A stretch of DNA of 64,000 bases from Phaeobacter sp. G2 (GTDB taxonomy: Bacteria > Pseudomonadota > Alphaproteobacteria > Rhodobacterales > Rhodobacteraceae). The stretch is taken from the NCBI GenBank assembly GCA_025163595.1, contig CP104100.1, positions 1,364,001 to 1,428,000 on the forward strand. The letters are read 5' to 3'. Under the pieces are notes generated by a model that did no database searches, was not told the DNA's origin, and worked only from the letters and a program-made list of their open reading frames with translations. Below are positions 36,957-46,133 of this stretch, one piece after another. The number at the start of each line of letters is the position of its first letter. The stretch's first letter is position 1. The translations under genes were made by a program, and so were the position numbers.

Positions 36957-38633
36957 ATGAGCTACAAGAGTGACATCGAGATCGCCCGCGAGGCGAATAA
37001 GCTCCCGATCCAAGAGATTGGTGCCAAAATCGGAATTTCGAGCGGTGATCTGCTGCCCTATGGCCACGATAAGGCCAAGGTCAGCCAGGAGTTCATCAAC
37101 TCGGTGCAGGACCGTACCGATGGCAAGTTGATCCTGGTGACCGCGATCAACCCGACGCCTGCGGGTGAAGGCAAGACCACCACCACCGTGGGGCTGGGCG
37201 ATGGCCTGAACCGCATTGGCAAAAACGCCATGGTCTGCATCCGTGAGGCCTCGCTGGGGCCAAACTTTGGCATGAAGGGCGGCGCTGCTGGCGGCGGCTA
37301 TGCACAGGTTGTGCCAATGGAGGAGATGAACCTTCACTTTACCGGCGATTTCCATGCGATCACCTCGGCGCATTCGCTGCTGTCGGCGATGATCGACAAC
37401 CACATCTACTGGGGCAACGAATGCGACATCGACATCCGTCGCGTCGCCTGGCGTCGAGTGGTGGATATGAACGACCGCGCCCTGCGTCAGATCACCGCCT
37501 CCCTGGGTGGCGTGTCCAACGGTTTCCCACGTGAAACCGGGTTTGACATCACCGTGGCCTCCGAGGTCATGGCGATCCTCTGCCTGGCCACCGACCTGAA
37601 AGACCTGGAAAAGCGCCTTGGCGACATCATCGTGGCCTACCGCCGCGACAAAACCGCCGTCTACTGCCGCGACATCAAAGCAGAAGGCGCCATGACCGTG
37701 CTGCTGAAAGACGCGATGCAGCCAAACCTTGTACAGACCCTGGAAAACAACCCAGCCTTTGTACACGGCGGTCCTTTTGCAAATATCGCCCATGGCTGTA
37801 ACTCGGTCATCGCCACCAAAACCGCGCTGAAAGTCTGTGACTACGTTGTGACCGAAGCGGGCTTTGGTGCTGATCTTGGCGCTGAAAAGTTCATGAACAT
37901 CAAGTGCCGCAAGGCCGGTATCGCGCCGTCGGCTGTGGTTCTGGTTGCCACCGTGCGTGCGATGAAGATGAACGGCGGCGTTGCCAAGGCAGATCTGGGC
38001 GCTGAAAACGTCGAGGCGGTGAACAATGGTTGTGCCAACCTGGGTCGCCACATCGAGAACATCAAAAGCTTTGGTGTGCCTGTTGTTGTTGCCATCAACC
38101 ACTTTGTCACTGATACCGAAGCCGAAGTTGACGCGGTCAAAGCTTATGCAGAAACCCATGGTGTTGAGGCGGTTCTGTCGCGCCACTGGGAGCTGGGTTC
38201 GGAAGGCTCCGCGCCGCTGGCCGAGAAAATTGTTGAAATCGTCGATACCGGATCTGCCAACTTTGCGCCGATCTATCCTGACGACATGTCACTGTTCGAC
38301 AAGATCGACACGATTGCCAAGCGTATCTACCGCGCGGACGAAGTGCTGGCTGACAACAAGATCCGCAACCAGCTGAAAGAATGGGAAGAGGCAGGATACG
38401 GCAACCTGCCGGTCTGTATGGCGAAAACCCAGTACTCCTTCTCGACCGACCCAACCCTGCGCGGCGCGCCTGTTGGCCATTCGGTTCCGGTTCGCGAAGT
38501 ACGCCTTTCGGCAGGGGCTGGTTTCATCGTCGCAGTCTGCGGTGAGATCATGACCATGCCGGGTCTGCCCCGCACCCCTGCAGCAGAGAATATCTGCCTA
38601 AATGACGACGGCCAGATCGAAGGCTTGTTCTAA
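36957..38633 (+). CDS. fhs: Formate--tetrahydrofolate ligase
   Basis: The 558-residue cytoplasmic enzyme makes 10-formyl-THF from formate, THF and ATP. The ATP-binding loop is [18 protein letters not shown] near residue 65. [20 protein letters not shown] and [14 protein letters not shown] are conserved in the family. With folD nearby it forms the reversible one-carbon route between formate and methylene-THF, useful for Roseobacters that demethylate methylated compounds; that use is inference. A hairpin lies just after the stop. Confidence 0.96.
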   Translation: MSYKSDIEIAREANKLPIQEIGAKIGISSGDLLPYGHDKAKVSQEFINSVQDRTDGKLILVTAINPTPAGEGKTTTTVGLGDGLNRIGKNAMVCIREASLGPNFGMKGGAAGGGYAQVVPMEEMNLHFTGDFHAITSAHSLLSAMIDNHIYWGNECDIDIRRVAWRRVVDMNDRALRQITASLGGVSNGFPRETGFDITVASEVMAILCLATDLKDLEKRLGDIIVAYRRDKTAVYCRDIKAEGAMTVLLKDAMQPNLVQTLENNPAFVHGGPFANIAHGCNSVIATKTALKVCDYVVTEAGFGADLGAEKFMNIKCRKAGIAPSAVVLVATVRAMKMNGGVAKADLGAENVEAVNNGCANLGRHIENIKSFGVPVVVAINHFVTDTEAEVDAVKAYAETHGVEAVLSRHWELGSEGSAPLAEKIVEIVDTGSANFAPIYPDDMSLFDKIDTIAKRIYRADEVLADNKIRNQLKEWEEAGYGNLPVCMAKTQYSFSTDPTLRGAPVGHSVPVREVRLSAGAGFIVAVCGEIMTMPGLPRTPAAENICLNDDGQIEGLF

Positions 38634-38653
38634 GACGCAAAATGCGCTTTCTG

Positions 38654-38678
38654 CGGCCCGAGACACTCTCTCGGGCCG
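38654..38678 (+). terminator. Hairpin between fhs and the chorismate mutase gene
   Basis: CGGCCCGAG and CTCGGGCCG pair perfectly around a 7-base loop. The run of T is weak (TATGAGTTTT), so it may only partly stop transcription into the next gene. Confidence 0.55.
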
Positions 38679-38693
38679 TATGAGTTTTAAGTG

Positions 38694-38999
38694 ATGACAG
38701 ATTTGACCCCGGCGCAGAACTGCGCTGACATGACCGAACTGCGGGTCCAGATTGATGATCTGGACCAAATGCTGGTAGAGCTCCTGGCGATACGCGCGGG
38801 GTATATTGACCGGGCGGTTGAGCTCAAAAGCCAGAATGGCTGGCCGGCACGGATCCCGGCTCGGGTAGAGGAAGTCATCAGCAACGCCCGCGCCAAGGCG
38901 GGTCAGTCCGGGCTGGACCCGGATCTGATCGAGGGCCTGTGGCGCCAGCTGGTGGAATGGTCGATTGCGCGTGAGGCGCGAGTGATCCACGAGAGATAA
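38694..38999 (+). CDS. Chorismate mutase, AroQ type
   Basis: The 101-residue all-helical protein converts chorismate to prephenate for Phe/Tyr synthesis. The first helix LRVQIDDLDQMLVELLAIR contains the expected catalytic Arg, followed by RAGYIDRAVELK with the Lys-containing second motif, and the C-terminal helix WRQLVEWSIARE. No other domain is fused. GTG three bases earlier is an alternative start. Between fhs and folD it is probably expressed with them, with no direct metabolic link. Confidence 0.88.
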   Translation: MTDLTPAQNCADMTELRVQIDDLDQMLVELLAIRAGYIDRAVELKSQNGWPARIPARVEEVISNARAKAGQSGLDPDLIEGLWRQLVEWSIAREARVIHER

Positions 39000-39038
39000 G
39001 GCGAACCGGTTTGGTTTCGCGGTAAAAGGAAGAATGCA

Positions 39039-39941
39039 ATGGCAGCAAACATCATTGACGGCAAAGCCTTCGCCGCCACGGTACGCGAAAAAGTCGCAGG
39101 GCATGTTGCGCGGCTGAAGGAAGAAAACGACATTACTCCCGGTCTTGCCGTGGTTCTGGTGGGCGAAGATCCTGCAAGCCAGGTCTATGTGCGCTCCAAG
39201 GGCAAGCAGACTGTTGAGGTCGGCATGAACTCCTATGAGCACAAGATGGAGGCCGATACCTCGGAAGAGGATTTGCTGGCGGTGATCAATAGGCTGAACA
39301 ATGATCCTGCCGTGCATGGTATTCTGGTGCAGCTGCCGTTGCCCGATCATCTGAACGAAGACCTGATCATCAATTCCATCGCGCCGGAAAAAGACGTGGA
39401 CGGGTTCCATATCTCCAACGTCGGCCTGCTGGGGACAGGACAAAAGTCCATGGTGCCCTGCACCCCGCTGGGCTGCCTGATGATGCTGCGTGACTATCAC
39501 GGCAGCCTCTCTGGCATGGATGCGGTGGTGATTGGCCGCTCCAATATCGTCGGCAAGCCGATGGCTCAGCTGTTGCTGGGCGATAGCTGCACCGTCACCA
39601 TCGCGCATAGCCGCACCAAAGACCTGCCAGAGGTGGTGCGCCGTGCCGATATCGTGGTGGCCGCTGTGGGTCGCCCTGAAATGGTGCCGGGCGACTGGAT
39701 CAAAGAAGGCGCCACCGTCATTGACGTAGGCATCAACCGCATCCCGGCGCCGGAAAAGGGCGAAGGCAAGATGAAGCTGGTCGGCGACGCTGATTTTGCC
39801 AGCTGTTCGGAACGTGCCGGTGCCATCACCCCGGTTCCCGGTGGCGTTGGCCCGATGACCATTGCCTGCCTTTTGGCCAATACGGTTACCGCCTGCTGCC
39901 GCGCCAATGGTCTGGCAGAGCCCGAAGGCCTGACCGCCTGA
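39039..39941 (+). CDS. folD: Bifunctional methylene-THF dehydrogenase / methenyl-THF cyclohydrolase
   Basis: The 300-residue enzyme interconverts methylene-, methenyl- and 10-formyl-THF with NADP. The catalytic YxxxK-type region is in [30 protein letters not shown] and the NADP-binding [17 protein letters not shown] are diagnostic, as is [18 protein letters not shown]. Length is normal. It completes the one-carbon unit with fhs and ends at a good terminator. Confidence 0.96.
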   Translation: MAANIIDGKAFAATVREKVAGHVARLKEENDITPGLAVVLVGEDPASQVYVRSKGKQTVEVGMNSYEHKMEADTSEEDLLAVINRLNNDPAVHGILVQLPLPDHLNEDLIINSIAPEKDVDGFHISNVGLLGTGQKSMVPCTPLGCLMMLRDYHGSLSGMDAVVIGRSNIVGKPMAQLLLGDSCTVTIAHSRTKDLPEVVRRADIVVAAVGRPEMVPGDWIKEGATVIDVGINRIPAPEKGEGKMKLVGDADFASCSERAGAITPVPGGVGPMTIACLLANTVTACCRANGLAEPEGLTA

Positions 39942-39970
39942 TCCTGCCGACCTTTTGGATTTAAAACCAG

Positions 39971-40003
39971 CAGGGCGCCCTAAACAGGGTGCCCTGTGTT
40001 GTT
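39971..40003 (+). terminator. Terminator of folD
   Basis: CAGGGCGCCCT and AGGGTGCCCTG form a stem with one G-T pair around a short AAAC-type loop, followed by TGTTGTTT. It lies in the 62-bp gap before the convergent membrane-protein gene. Confidence 0.7.
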
Positions 40004-40528
40004 TCAGGCCAAAGCTGCGCCTCTGGTGCTGGGCCAGGTCAGGATGCGCAGGGGCCGCCCCAGAAAACTGCCAGAGGCCAGCCCCAGCAGGGCCGGGAAC
40101 AGGATCTGATAGACCAGCCCTGCGGTCAGGTCCGGCGCCACAGCGGCAAAGACGCCATTGGCAAAGTTGGCCCAGAACAACAACATCATGACGCAGAGGC
40201 TCAGCCATTCTCCGGTGACCTCAGCCCGCAGCCCGGTGCGGGAGAGGGTCCAACGCCCCTGCAGCCGATACCCGCCAAGGATACCACAGAGATAGGCCAG
40301 GCCCCAGGCGGTTACGGCCAGCTCGGGGCGTTGCTGCGCCATCAGGGTAGGGACGGTGGTCAGCGCAATCAGTGGCATCAGGAAATAGGGCAGGATCGAA
40401 ATTTTGCGGTCCCGGCTACAGAAAATTCCCAGTCCAATCAGCAAAAACAGCAGCGGCCAGATCCAGATCGGGGCGCCCGTTACAATGCCGGTCACGATGC
40501 CAGGCAGAAATTCAGTTAGAAAGTTCAT
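40004..40528 (-). CDS. Multi-pass membrane protein, DUF6622-like
   Basis: The roughly 174-residue protein has about five hydrophobic segments, starting with GAPIWIWPLLFLLIGLGIF. This resembles the DUF6622 group of small membrane proteins, but the match is only by general pattern. Three ATG codons stand in a row; the third (40528) has AAGGA 8 bases upstream and is chosen. The next gene upstream (DUF2306) runs in the same direction only 15 bp away, so the pair is one operon facing the LytTR regulator. Function unknown. Confidence 0.65.
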   Translation of the reverse strand: MNFLTEFLPGIVTGIVTGAPIWIWPLLFLLIGLGIFCSRDRKISILPYFLMPLIALTTVPTLMAQQRPELAVTAWGLAYLCGILGGYRLQGRWTLSRTGLRAEVTGEWLSLCVMMLLFWANFANGVFAAVAPDLTAGLVYQILFPALLGLASGSFLGRPLRILTWPSTRGAALA

Positions 40529-40543
40529 CATCATATTCCTTGT

Positions 40544-40942
40544 TCAAAGACCAAAAACAACGGCATGCATCAGCCGCCCAGGCAGCAGGGTAAAAACGCC
40601 AGCCGCCGTCAAAGAGCCATAGGTGAGCCAGGTCATCACCCGGCGGTGCCGGCCCCTGCGCTTGCCGCGCGCGGCAGAAACAGCCACGACCAGCGACACC
40701 AGGGTCACCAGAGACAACAGGTGGATGGGGCTGAAGCCGCCAATCAATTGGATCTCCTGGATCCAGAAACTCGACAGGGCGACGCAGGCCATCAGCAAAA
40801 CCCAAGCCCAGCCAAGGACCCTGTGCAGGCGATTGCCGCGCACCAGGGTGAACAGGGCGATGGTCAGCGGGATAAGGGCCAGGGCAGCACAGGCGTGAAC
40901 CTGAATGGGCCAGGGCGCAGAGAAAAGCGGTGAAAATGTCAT
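40544..40942 (-). CDS. DUF2306 family membrane protein
   Basis: The roughly 132-residue protein has four hydrophobic segments. The conserved histidines and basic loop of DUF2306 are visible in PIQVHACAALALIPL, GNRLHRVLGWAW and HRRVMTWLTYGSL. DUF2306 proteins are predicted inner-membrane proteins of unknown function. I use the ATG at 40942; an in-frame TTG at 40972 would add ten unconserved residues. It is divergent from the LytTR gene with about 115 bp between them, so the regulator may control it. Confidence 0.7.
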   Translation of the reverse strand: MTFSPLFSAPWPIQVHACAALALIPLTIALFTLVRGNRLHRVLGWAWVLLMACVALSSFWIQEIQLIGGFSPIHLLSLVTLVSLVVAVSAARGKRRGRHRRVMTWLTYGSLTAAGVFTLLPGRLMHAVVFGL

Positions 40943-41057
40943 TGGAGGTCCATGGTTGATATCTGCCCTCAACCCATGGCAATTTCAGCGCAATATCGGC
41001 AAAGTGATTTACGCCAGAGGCCAGATGGCTTCGTGAAATGCAGGGAATTTTGTGGAA

Positions 41058-41846
41058 ATGTCATTCACGATGCGCCAACAACCGATGACAGTTTGGCTGC
41101 TTTTGCTCTGGGTCCTGGTGACGATTTTTGCCGCCTCGGCCGGACCCTTTGGCACCTTTGAAGGCCTGGGGTTTGGGGGGCGCCTTGGATATTGGGCCGT
41201 GATTGTGGGCCTGTCGATCTGTCTGACCCGGTTGCAATTGCATCTGTTGCGCGGTCGGCCACAGATCCTGCGCTTTGCCAGCCAGCTGCCCTATGGGTTG
41301 GCGCTGGCGGCGATTGCCCACGGCATGAATATGGTGATCTTTGCAAACTGGGGCGGCTGGTCCGATTTTGGCTTTTTGGCCCTGGTGACGCTGAGTGTTG
41401 TTTTGATGATTGAGGCGGCGGTTTTCCTGGCCCGCAGCTATGCCCAGCCGGTTGCGCCGCCGGTGGTGCCGCCGACAGCTGAGCCCGACAACCCGGCGGC
41501 GCCGCCTGATCCCGGTGCTGATTGTGAACCTGACCCGGCGGTTCTGTTCCAGCGCCGTTTGCCACTGGAAAAACGCGGCGCTTTGATCCGGCTGGAGGCG
41601 CAGGATCACTATTTACTGGTGGTCACCGACCAAGGCCGCGACACCCTGTTGTTGCGCCTTGGCGATGCCGCTGACGAACTGGCTGAGGTTGGGGTGCGGG
41701 TGCATCGCTCCCATTGGGTCAGCTGCGCGCAGGTGCGCGGGCACAGCCGCCAAAAGGGCCGTGACTTTCTCAAGATGGCGGATGGGCAGCAGGTGCCGGT
41801 TAGCCGCAGCTACAAAGAGGCCGCGCAGGCGGCGGGGCTTTTCTAG
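41058..41846 (+). CDS. Membrane-anchored LytTR DNA-binding regulator
   Basis: The roughly 262-residue protein has four hydrophobic segments in its first 125 residues, a Pro-rich linker with repeated AP and PD, and a C-terminal LytTR DNA-binding domain (about 165-262). The latter shows LIRLEAQDHYLLVVTD, VRVHRSHWVSC and VPVSRSYKEAA. There is no receiver domain, so it is a one-component regulator that probably senses a membrane signal. GTG 41052 and ATG 41070 are other possible starts. It is divergent from the DUF2306/DUF6622-like pair, its likely target. The stop overlaps a terminator hairpin. Confidence 0.82.
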   Translation: MSFTMRQQPMTVWLLLLWVLVTIFAASAGPFGTFEGLGFGGRLGYWAVIVGLSICLTRLQLHLLRGRPQILRFASQLPYGLALAAIAHGMNMVIFANWGGWSDFGFLALVTLSVVLMIEAAVFLARSYAQPVAPPVVPPTAEPDNPAAPPDPGADCEPDPAVLFQRRLPLEKRGALIRLEAQDHYLLVVTDQGRDTLLLRLGDAADELAEVGVRVHRSHWVSCAQVRGHSRQKGRDFLKMADGQQVPVSRSYKEAAQAAGLF

Positions 41847-41864
41847 AGCCCTCGCTTAGGGCTC
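41846..41864. terminator. Short convergent hairpin
   Basis: GAGCCCT and AGGGCTC pair around CGCTT, overlapping the stop codons of the convergent LytTR and thioesterase genes. There is no strong T run. Confidence 0.45.
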
Positions 41865-42263
41865 AACCGGTATCATGGTGCCTTGCAGCACGGCGATGAG
41901 TTTCTCCTGCTGGCCAGTGACGGCATGCACCTCGGCGCTGACCACAACAAGCCGGCGCCCGGGTTTGATCACCCGGCCCGTAGCGCGCAGATAGTCCCCG
42001 GCGCCGGGGGCCAGCAGATTGACCTTGATCTCGGCTGTCATCACCTCCTGATCTGGTGACAACAGGGTGAGCGCCGAATAGCCCGCAGCGCTGTCCCCTA
42101 TGGCAAAGGTCAGCGCGGCATGGGCAAAGCCCTGCTGTTGACGGCTGGTGGCCAGGATGGGGGCTGTGATCACCACCTCTCCGGGGGCAATGCTGCTGAG
42201 ACTGGCCCCGAGGGTTTCCATCATGCTCTGACGGGCAAAGCTGTCGCGAATGCGCTGTTCCAA
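41856..42263 (-). CDS. PaaI-type hotdog thioesterase
   Basis: The roughly 135-residue protein is a single hotdog-fold domain of the PaaI group, with GFAHAALTFAIGDSAAGYSAL and the AEIKVNLLAPG block. Members cleave aryl- or acyl-CoA thioesters in the cytoplasm; the substrate is not evident here. The start is a TTG at 42263 with AAGGA 7 bases upstream; an in-frame TTG 21 bases earlier is another option. No ATG is available upstream, and no paa pathway gene adjoins it. Confidence 0.78.
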   Translation of the reverse strand: MEQRIRDSFARQSMMETLGASLSSIAPGEVVITAPILATSRQQQGFAHAALTFAIGDSAAGYSALTLLSPDQEVMTAEIKVNLLAPGAGDYLRATGRVIKPGRRLVVVSAEVHAVTGQQEKLIAVLQGTMIPVEP

Positions 42264-42465
42264 AGGCGGGTCCTTTTGTTGCAAGTCGTGAATGTTCAGA
42301 CGCCAAGCCTAAAGCAGGACAGGGCGCTTGCGCGGGTGACGCTGCGTGCCGATCAAGCGCGCAATGGCCTGCGGGCGGTGCAGCCCTGCATAGCCGCAGG
42401 GTGACAGCAGGGGCATTGTCTTACGCATCGTGACCCGCTCCTGGGCTGCGGGCTACGGCAGGTTG

Positions 42466-43122
42466 TCAGGTGGTGTCGGGATCCTTGGCAAGCTGCTCGG
42501 CGATGGCCTTGATTTCCTCCGGGAACCGGGTTCGGCCAATGGGGCCGGCCTCTTCCGTCCATGCGGCGAAGCGTTCGAACAGCGGCACAAACAGCGCGAG
42601 CTCTTCCTCGCTCCAGCCGGATAGGAATTCCCCAAGGATCAGAAACTTGAAGCGGCGCACAGCCTCGATGATGGCAGTCCCACGGTCTGTCAGCTCTACC
42701 AGAGTGCGGCGGGCATCGCGCTGGCTGGCGGTGCGCCTGGCCAGCCCGCGCGCGATCAGGTCACTGACAACGCGCGAGGCGCGCGAGGGGTCTATGCGCA
42801 GGCGGGTGGCGATGGTGGCCACCATTACCTCTTCGGTTTCGTCGTCGCCGCCAAAGGCGCTGGCCGGGGCCCAGATCGCCATCATTACATCCAGCTGCGC
42901 CAGATCGATTTCATCGTCCAGCCCAAAGGCCGCCAGGGCCGCCGCGCCCAGTTCGCGCTTGTTCACCCGGCGCCGCCACTGCTGCAGGACGCCATCGACC
43001 TCCAGTGCGGCTGTTCCGGTCCGGCTGTCAATTCCGGCCTGTTCCAGAAATTGCGTCAGTTCAGTGTCGCGTCCGCCTATAGCTCCGCCCTCCCGGTTGC
43101 TGACGCCCGCTGGGATCGTCAT
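42466..43122 (-). CDS. MarR-family regulator
   Basis: The 218-residue protein is longer than usual MarR proteins because of an N-terminal region of about 70 residues. The winged helix-turn-helix lies at about residues 90-160, with ATRLRIDPSRASRVVSDLIARGLA and RRTLVELTDRGTAII as wing. I choose the ATG at 43122 because the longer starts would run through the palindrome at 43129-43151. That palindrome and the divergent exporter gene suggest that it represses itself and the exporter until a ligand binds, the common MarR scheme. The ligand is unknown. Confidence 0.83.
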   Translation of the reverse strand: MTIPAGVSNREGGAIGGRDTELTQFLEQAGIDSRTGTAALEVDGVLQQWRRRVNKRELGAAALAAFGLDDEIDLAQLDVMMAIWAPASAFGGDDETEEVMVATIATRLRIDPSRASRVVSDLIARGLARRTASQRDARRTLVELTDRGTAIIEAVRRFKFLILGEFLSGWSEEELALFVPLFERFAAWTEEAGPIGRTRFPEEIKAIAEQLAKDPDTT

Positions 43123-43128
43123 GTGAAA

Positions 43129-43151
43129 ATTACATGCTGTTGACATGTAAT
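43129..43151. promoter_or_regulatory. Probable MarR operator
   Basis: ATTACATG and CATGTAAT form a perfect 8-bp inverted repeat with a 7-base spacer. It lies 6 bp before the regulator's start and about 110 bp before the divergent exporter. This is the size and placement typical of MarR operators. Confidence 0.65.
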
Positions 43152-43260
43152 TGCTAATAACATACATCTGCTACCAACAGATGAGCCGTTGCAGGACAGA
43201 TCGCAAGCAGTCCGTTGGGATGGCATCTTTCCAGTCCACGGCCAGAGCAAGGATTATCAT

Positions 43261-44784
43261 GTGAACGGACCAATCCCAAGTCCTCCCGCGCCCCTGGATG
43301 ACCGGGAGCTGAAACTGATGATCGGAGCCATCGCTTCGGTTCTGTTTATTGCTTCGCTGGGGCAGACCGTGGTGACCACCGCGCTGCCAACTATCCTCAG
43401 TGAGCTGGGTGGGCTGGCGCAGATTACCTGGGTGATTACGGCCTATCTGATGGCGGCAACGGTGGGGGCGCCCATCTGCGGCAAGCTGGGCGATCTGTTT
43501 GGGCGTAAACCGGTGATGCAGGGCGGCATTGCGGTGTTTTTGCTGGGGTCGTTGATTTGCGCGCTGGCGCCCAACCTGTGGGCGCTGGTCGCAGGGCGGT
43601 TCGTACAGGGGATTGGCGGCGGCGGTTTGATCGTGGTGTCGATGGCCACCGTGGCCGATATGGTGCCGGCGCGGGAGCGGGGCCGCTATCAGGGGCTTCT
43701 GGGCGGCGTTTTTGCAGCCTCCACCGTGGTGGGGCCTTTGGCCGGGGGCTTTATCGTGCAGCATTTTGCCTGGGAGTGGCTGTTTCTGTTGAACTTGCCC
43801 CTGGGGCTGGCTGCTTTTGTGGTGCTTTCGCGCTCCCTGACCTCGGTGCCGACTGGTCGGCGTCCCTCAATTGACTACGCGGGAGGGCTGAGCCTGGCCC
43901 TGCTGCTGTCGTTGGCGGTGATTTCGGCAAGCCTGGGGGGCAGCGTTCTGGCCTGGAACAGTGCCGAGATGCTGGGGCTGTTGCTGGCGACAGCTGTGGC
44001 GTTGCTGGCCTTTGCGGTGATCGAGACACGCGCGGCAGAGCCGATTTTGCCCCTTGGGCTGTTTCGGATCAACACCTTCCTGGTGTCAAACGCAGTGGGG
44101 TTGATTGTCGGCTCTGCGATGTTCGGGACGATTGTTTTTGTCCCCTTCTTCATGCAGGTGGTCAAGGGCATGTCGCCGGCGCTGTCGGGCATGTTCACCT
44201 TCCCGATGATGATCGGCATCATTCTGGGCTCGACTATTTCGGGGCGCATCATGGTGCGGACCGGGCGGTATCGCCGGATGCCAACAGTGTCTACGCTGGT
44301 GCTGGCCGTAGCCATGGCCTCTTTTGCGCAGATGACCACCCAGACGGCTGATTGGTGGATCGCCGTCTCCATGGTTCTGACCGGGCTGGGGATTGGACCT
44401 GTGATGGCAGTCGGGGTGACGGCAATCCAGAACGCAGTCCCTGTCTCCATGGTGGGGGTGGGCACGGCAAGCGCCAATATGTTTCGCATGATCGGCGGCT
44501 CGGTGGGCACAGCAGTGTTTGGTGCAGTCTTTGCCGCAGGTCTAACGCGGGAGCTTGGCGGCGCGCTTGGCGGGGTAAATCCGCGCAGTCTCAGCAAGGA
44601 TGCCATTGCCGCAATGCCGCCTGAGCTGCGCGAGATGGTGGTGAGTGGCATCGCACAGGCTTTGCATCCTCTGTTCTGGGCGGCGGCAGTGATGGCCTGC
44701 CTCGCCTGCTTGATTTCGCTGTTTCTGACAGAAATTCCCTTGGAGGATAGACTGGCCCCCAGGGGCGCGGACGCCGCTGAATAG
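43261..44784 (+). CDS. DHA2-family multidrug exporter (EmrB/QacA type)
   Basis: The 507-residue major facilitator has about 14 hydrophobic segments, as in the DHA2 family. LPTILSELGGLAQITWVITAYL in helix 1-2 and GKLGDLFGRKPVMQGG (motif A) are diagnostic, and GGGLIVVSMATVADMVP follows. It exports drugs or toxic organics by proton antiport. The GTG at 43261 has AAGGA 7 bases upstream; the frame is open 72 bases earlier, but that part is not family-like. Control by the divergent MarR regulator is likely. Confidence 0.88.
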   Translation: MNGPIPSPPAPLDDRELKLMIGAIASVLFIASLGQTVVTTALPTILSELGGLAQITWVITAYLMAATVGAPICGKLGDLFGRKPVMQGGIAVFLLGSLICALAPNLWALVAGRFVQGIGGGGLIVVSMATVADMVPARERGRYQGLLGGVFAASTVVGPLAGGFIVQHFAWEWLFLLNLPLGLAAFVVLSRSLTSVPTGRRPSIDYAGGLSLALLLSLAVISASLGGSVLAWNSAEMLGLLLATAVALLAFAVIETRAAEPILPLGLFRINTFLVSNAVGLIVGSAMFGTIVFVPFFMQVVKGMSPALSGMFTFPMMIGIILGSTISGRIMVRTGRYRRMPTVSTLVLAVAMASFAQMTTQTADWWIAVSMVLTGLGIGPVMAVGVTAIQNAVPVSMVGVGTASANMFRMIGGSVGTAVFGAVFAAGLTRELGGALGGVNPRSLSKDAIAAMPPELREMVVSGIAQALHPLFWAAAVMACLACLISLFLTEIPLEDRLAPRGADAAE

Positions 44785-44994
44785 CGACGGGGCCTGCGGC
44801 AGCTGAGGCGGCAAGTGCTGTGCCGCCCAAAGGTCAGGCAGTAGTCAATATCCCTTTGGGCCGGAATGGCACCGGATTAAGACAGAGACCCCAGACGGCA
44901 CGGCAGATTGTGCGCCATTCTGGCAAGGAGGCGCGACGGAAACCTGGTGGCGCTGCGTTCAGATATAAAGCAAGTCAAATACAGGAGCTTTATG

Positions 44995-45480
44995 ATGTCT
45001 GCGTTACGCACATGGGCCACGCCACTGACCGTCGCAACCTTCCTTGTTATGGGGATGACGGGGATTTTGATGTTCTTTCATCTGGATAGCACGTTGAACA
45101 AACTGCTGCATGAATGGGGCGGCTGGCTGATGGTGGGGGGCGTACTGGCGCATCTGGTGCTGAACTGGCGCCCCTTTACCAGCTATCTGAAACGTCCCAT
45201 CGGCCAGGGCATCATCGGGCTGGGGGTGGTGGTTCTGGCGCTGTCCTTCTGGCCGGTTTCCAGCGATGGAAGCCCGGTGCGCCATCTCATGCAGGCGGTG
45301 GCGCAGTCGGATGTTGCCACGGTCATCGCGCTGAGCGGCCAGCAGCTGGATGCGGGACTGGAGGCGCTGGCGGCGGCAGGGCTGCAGGCCGATCGCACCA
45401 CCACCATGGCAGAGCTCACCGGTGGCGCGCGCGGGGTGCAAATGCAGGTGATTGATGTGTTGTTTACCGCGGGCGAATAA
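44995..45480 (+). CDS. DUF4405-like membrane protein
   Basis: The 161-residue protein has three hydrophobic segments in its first 100 residues. The sequence LTVATFLVMGMTGILMFF and the histidines of KLLHEWGGWLMV and AHLVLNWRPF resemble DUF4405, a cytochrome b-like domain in which histidines may bind haem. A periplasmic or cytoplasmic C-terminal part of about 60 residues has no known motif. AGGAG stands 7 bases before the ATG at 44995; 44992 is nearly as good. It follows the exporter after 210 bp and is probably separate. Confidence 0.68.
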   Translation: MSALRTWATPLTVATFLVMGMTGILMFFHLDSTLNKLLHEWGGWLMVGGVLAHLVLNWRPFTSYLKRPIGQGIIGLGVVVLALSFWPVSSDGSPVRHLMQAVAQSDVATVIALSGQQLDAGLEALAAAGLQADRTTTMAELTGGARGVQMQVIDVLFTAGE

Positions 45481-45566
45481 CCACCCCTTGGCCGCTGCAG
45501 CGCGGCGTTTGGCCCGGCTCTGCGGCAGTCTGCAGCGGCGCTGCCAAATGGCTGCAGGGGCAGGGC

Positions 45567-46133
45567 TCAGCTAACAGGAAAGCAGTATTCGAGCCGGTAT
45601 TGTTCAAGCAGAGATATGAAAGTATTCGATTTTTCAGGGCTTTCCAGCTTCTCATGCAGAATAAAGAAACTGGTTTTGTCCCTGTAAACATAGCTGTCTG
45701 CCCCCTCTCTGGGGGAGGGGGTATAGGGCGGTTTGGGAGTGCGGCGCATTGCCATTTCGTGGCGGGCAAAAGACCCTTTTGCCATGGTGAACACCATGAT
45801 GGCGGCGCCTTTTCCATCGCCATAATCGGGGATCCAGGCGGAGCGGTGTCCGTCGCGGTCTGGGTCCTGCAGCTGCAGATCTTTCAGGTTGAGCAGAAAA
45901 GACGACCACAGGACCTTGCCGTGGTCCTGCCAGTCTTCATAGACATAGGTGGTGAGGCTACAGTGCTGCAGGCGCACTTCATGTCGGCGCTCTGCGGTCT
46001 CATGAAAGCCAGCGGCTTCCACCTGGGCGGCCAGGGCTTGCCTGTGGCTGTCCGCCAAAGCAAAGGAGACCCCAAGGGTTGCCTGACCTGCCAGCAAAGC
46101 AACACCGAGACGGGCCAAGGATGTCACCGTCAT
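45567..46133 (-). CDS. Secreted protein of unknown function, coupled to an AAA+ ATPase
   Basis: The 188-residue protein has a Sec signal peptide with likely cleavage after SFALA, and no lipobox or further membrane helix. I recognise no family. The mature part has LQHCSLTTYVYEDW, then LLNLKDLQLQDPDRDG and a C-terminal LLEQYRLEYCFPVS; the two cysteines could form a disulfide. Its ATG overlaps the stop of the upstream AAA+ gene by 4 bp, so the two are translationally coupled and probably work together, although one product is cytoplasmic and the other exported. Confidence 0.7.
   Translation of the reverse strand: MTVTSLARLGVALLAGQATLGVSFALADSHRQALAAQVEAAGFHETAERRHEVRLQHCSLTTYVYEDWQDHGKVLWSSFLLNLKDLQLQDPDRDGHRSAWIPDYGDGKGAAIMVFTMAKGSFARHEMAMRRTPKPPYTPSPREGADSYVYRDKTSFFILHEKLESPEKSNTFISLLEQYRLEYCFPVS

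Noticed and set aside
36891..38186. 431-residue minus-strand frame opposite fhs
   Set aside because: Overlaps the clear fhs gene and has no family motif.
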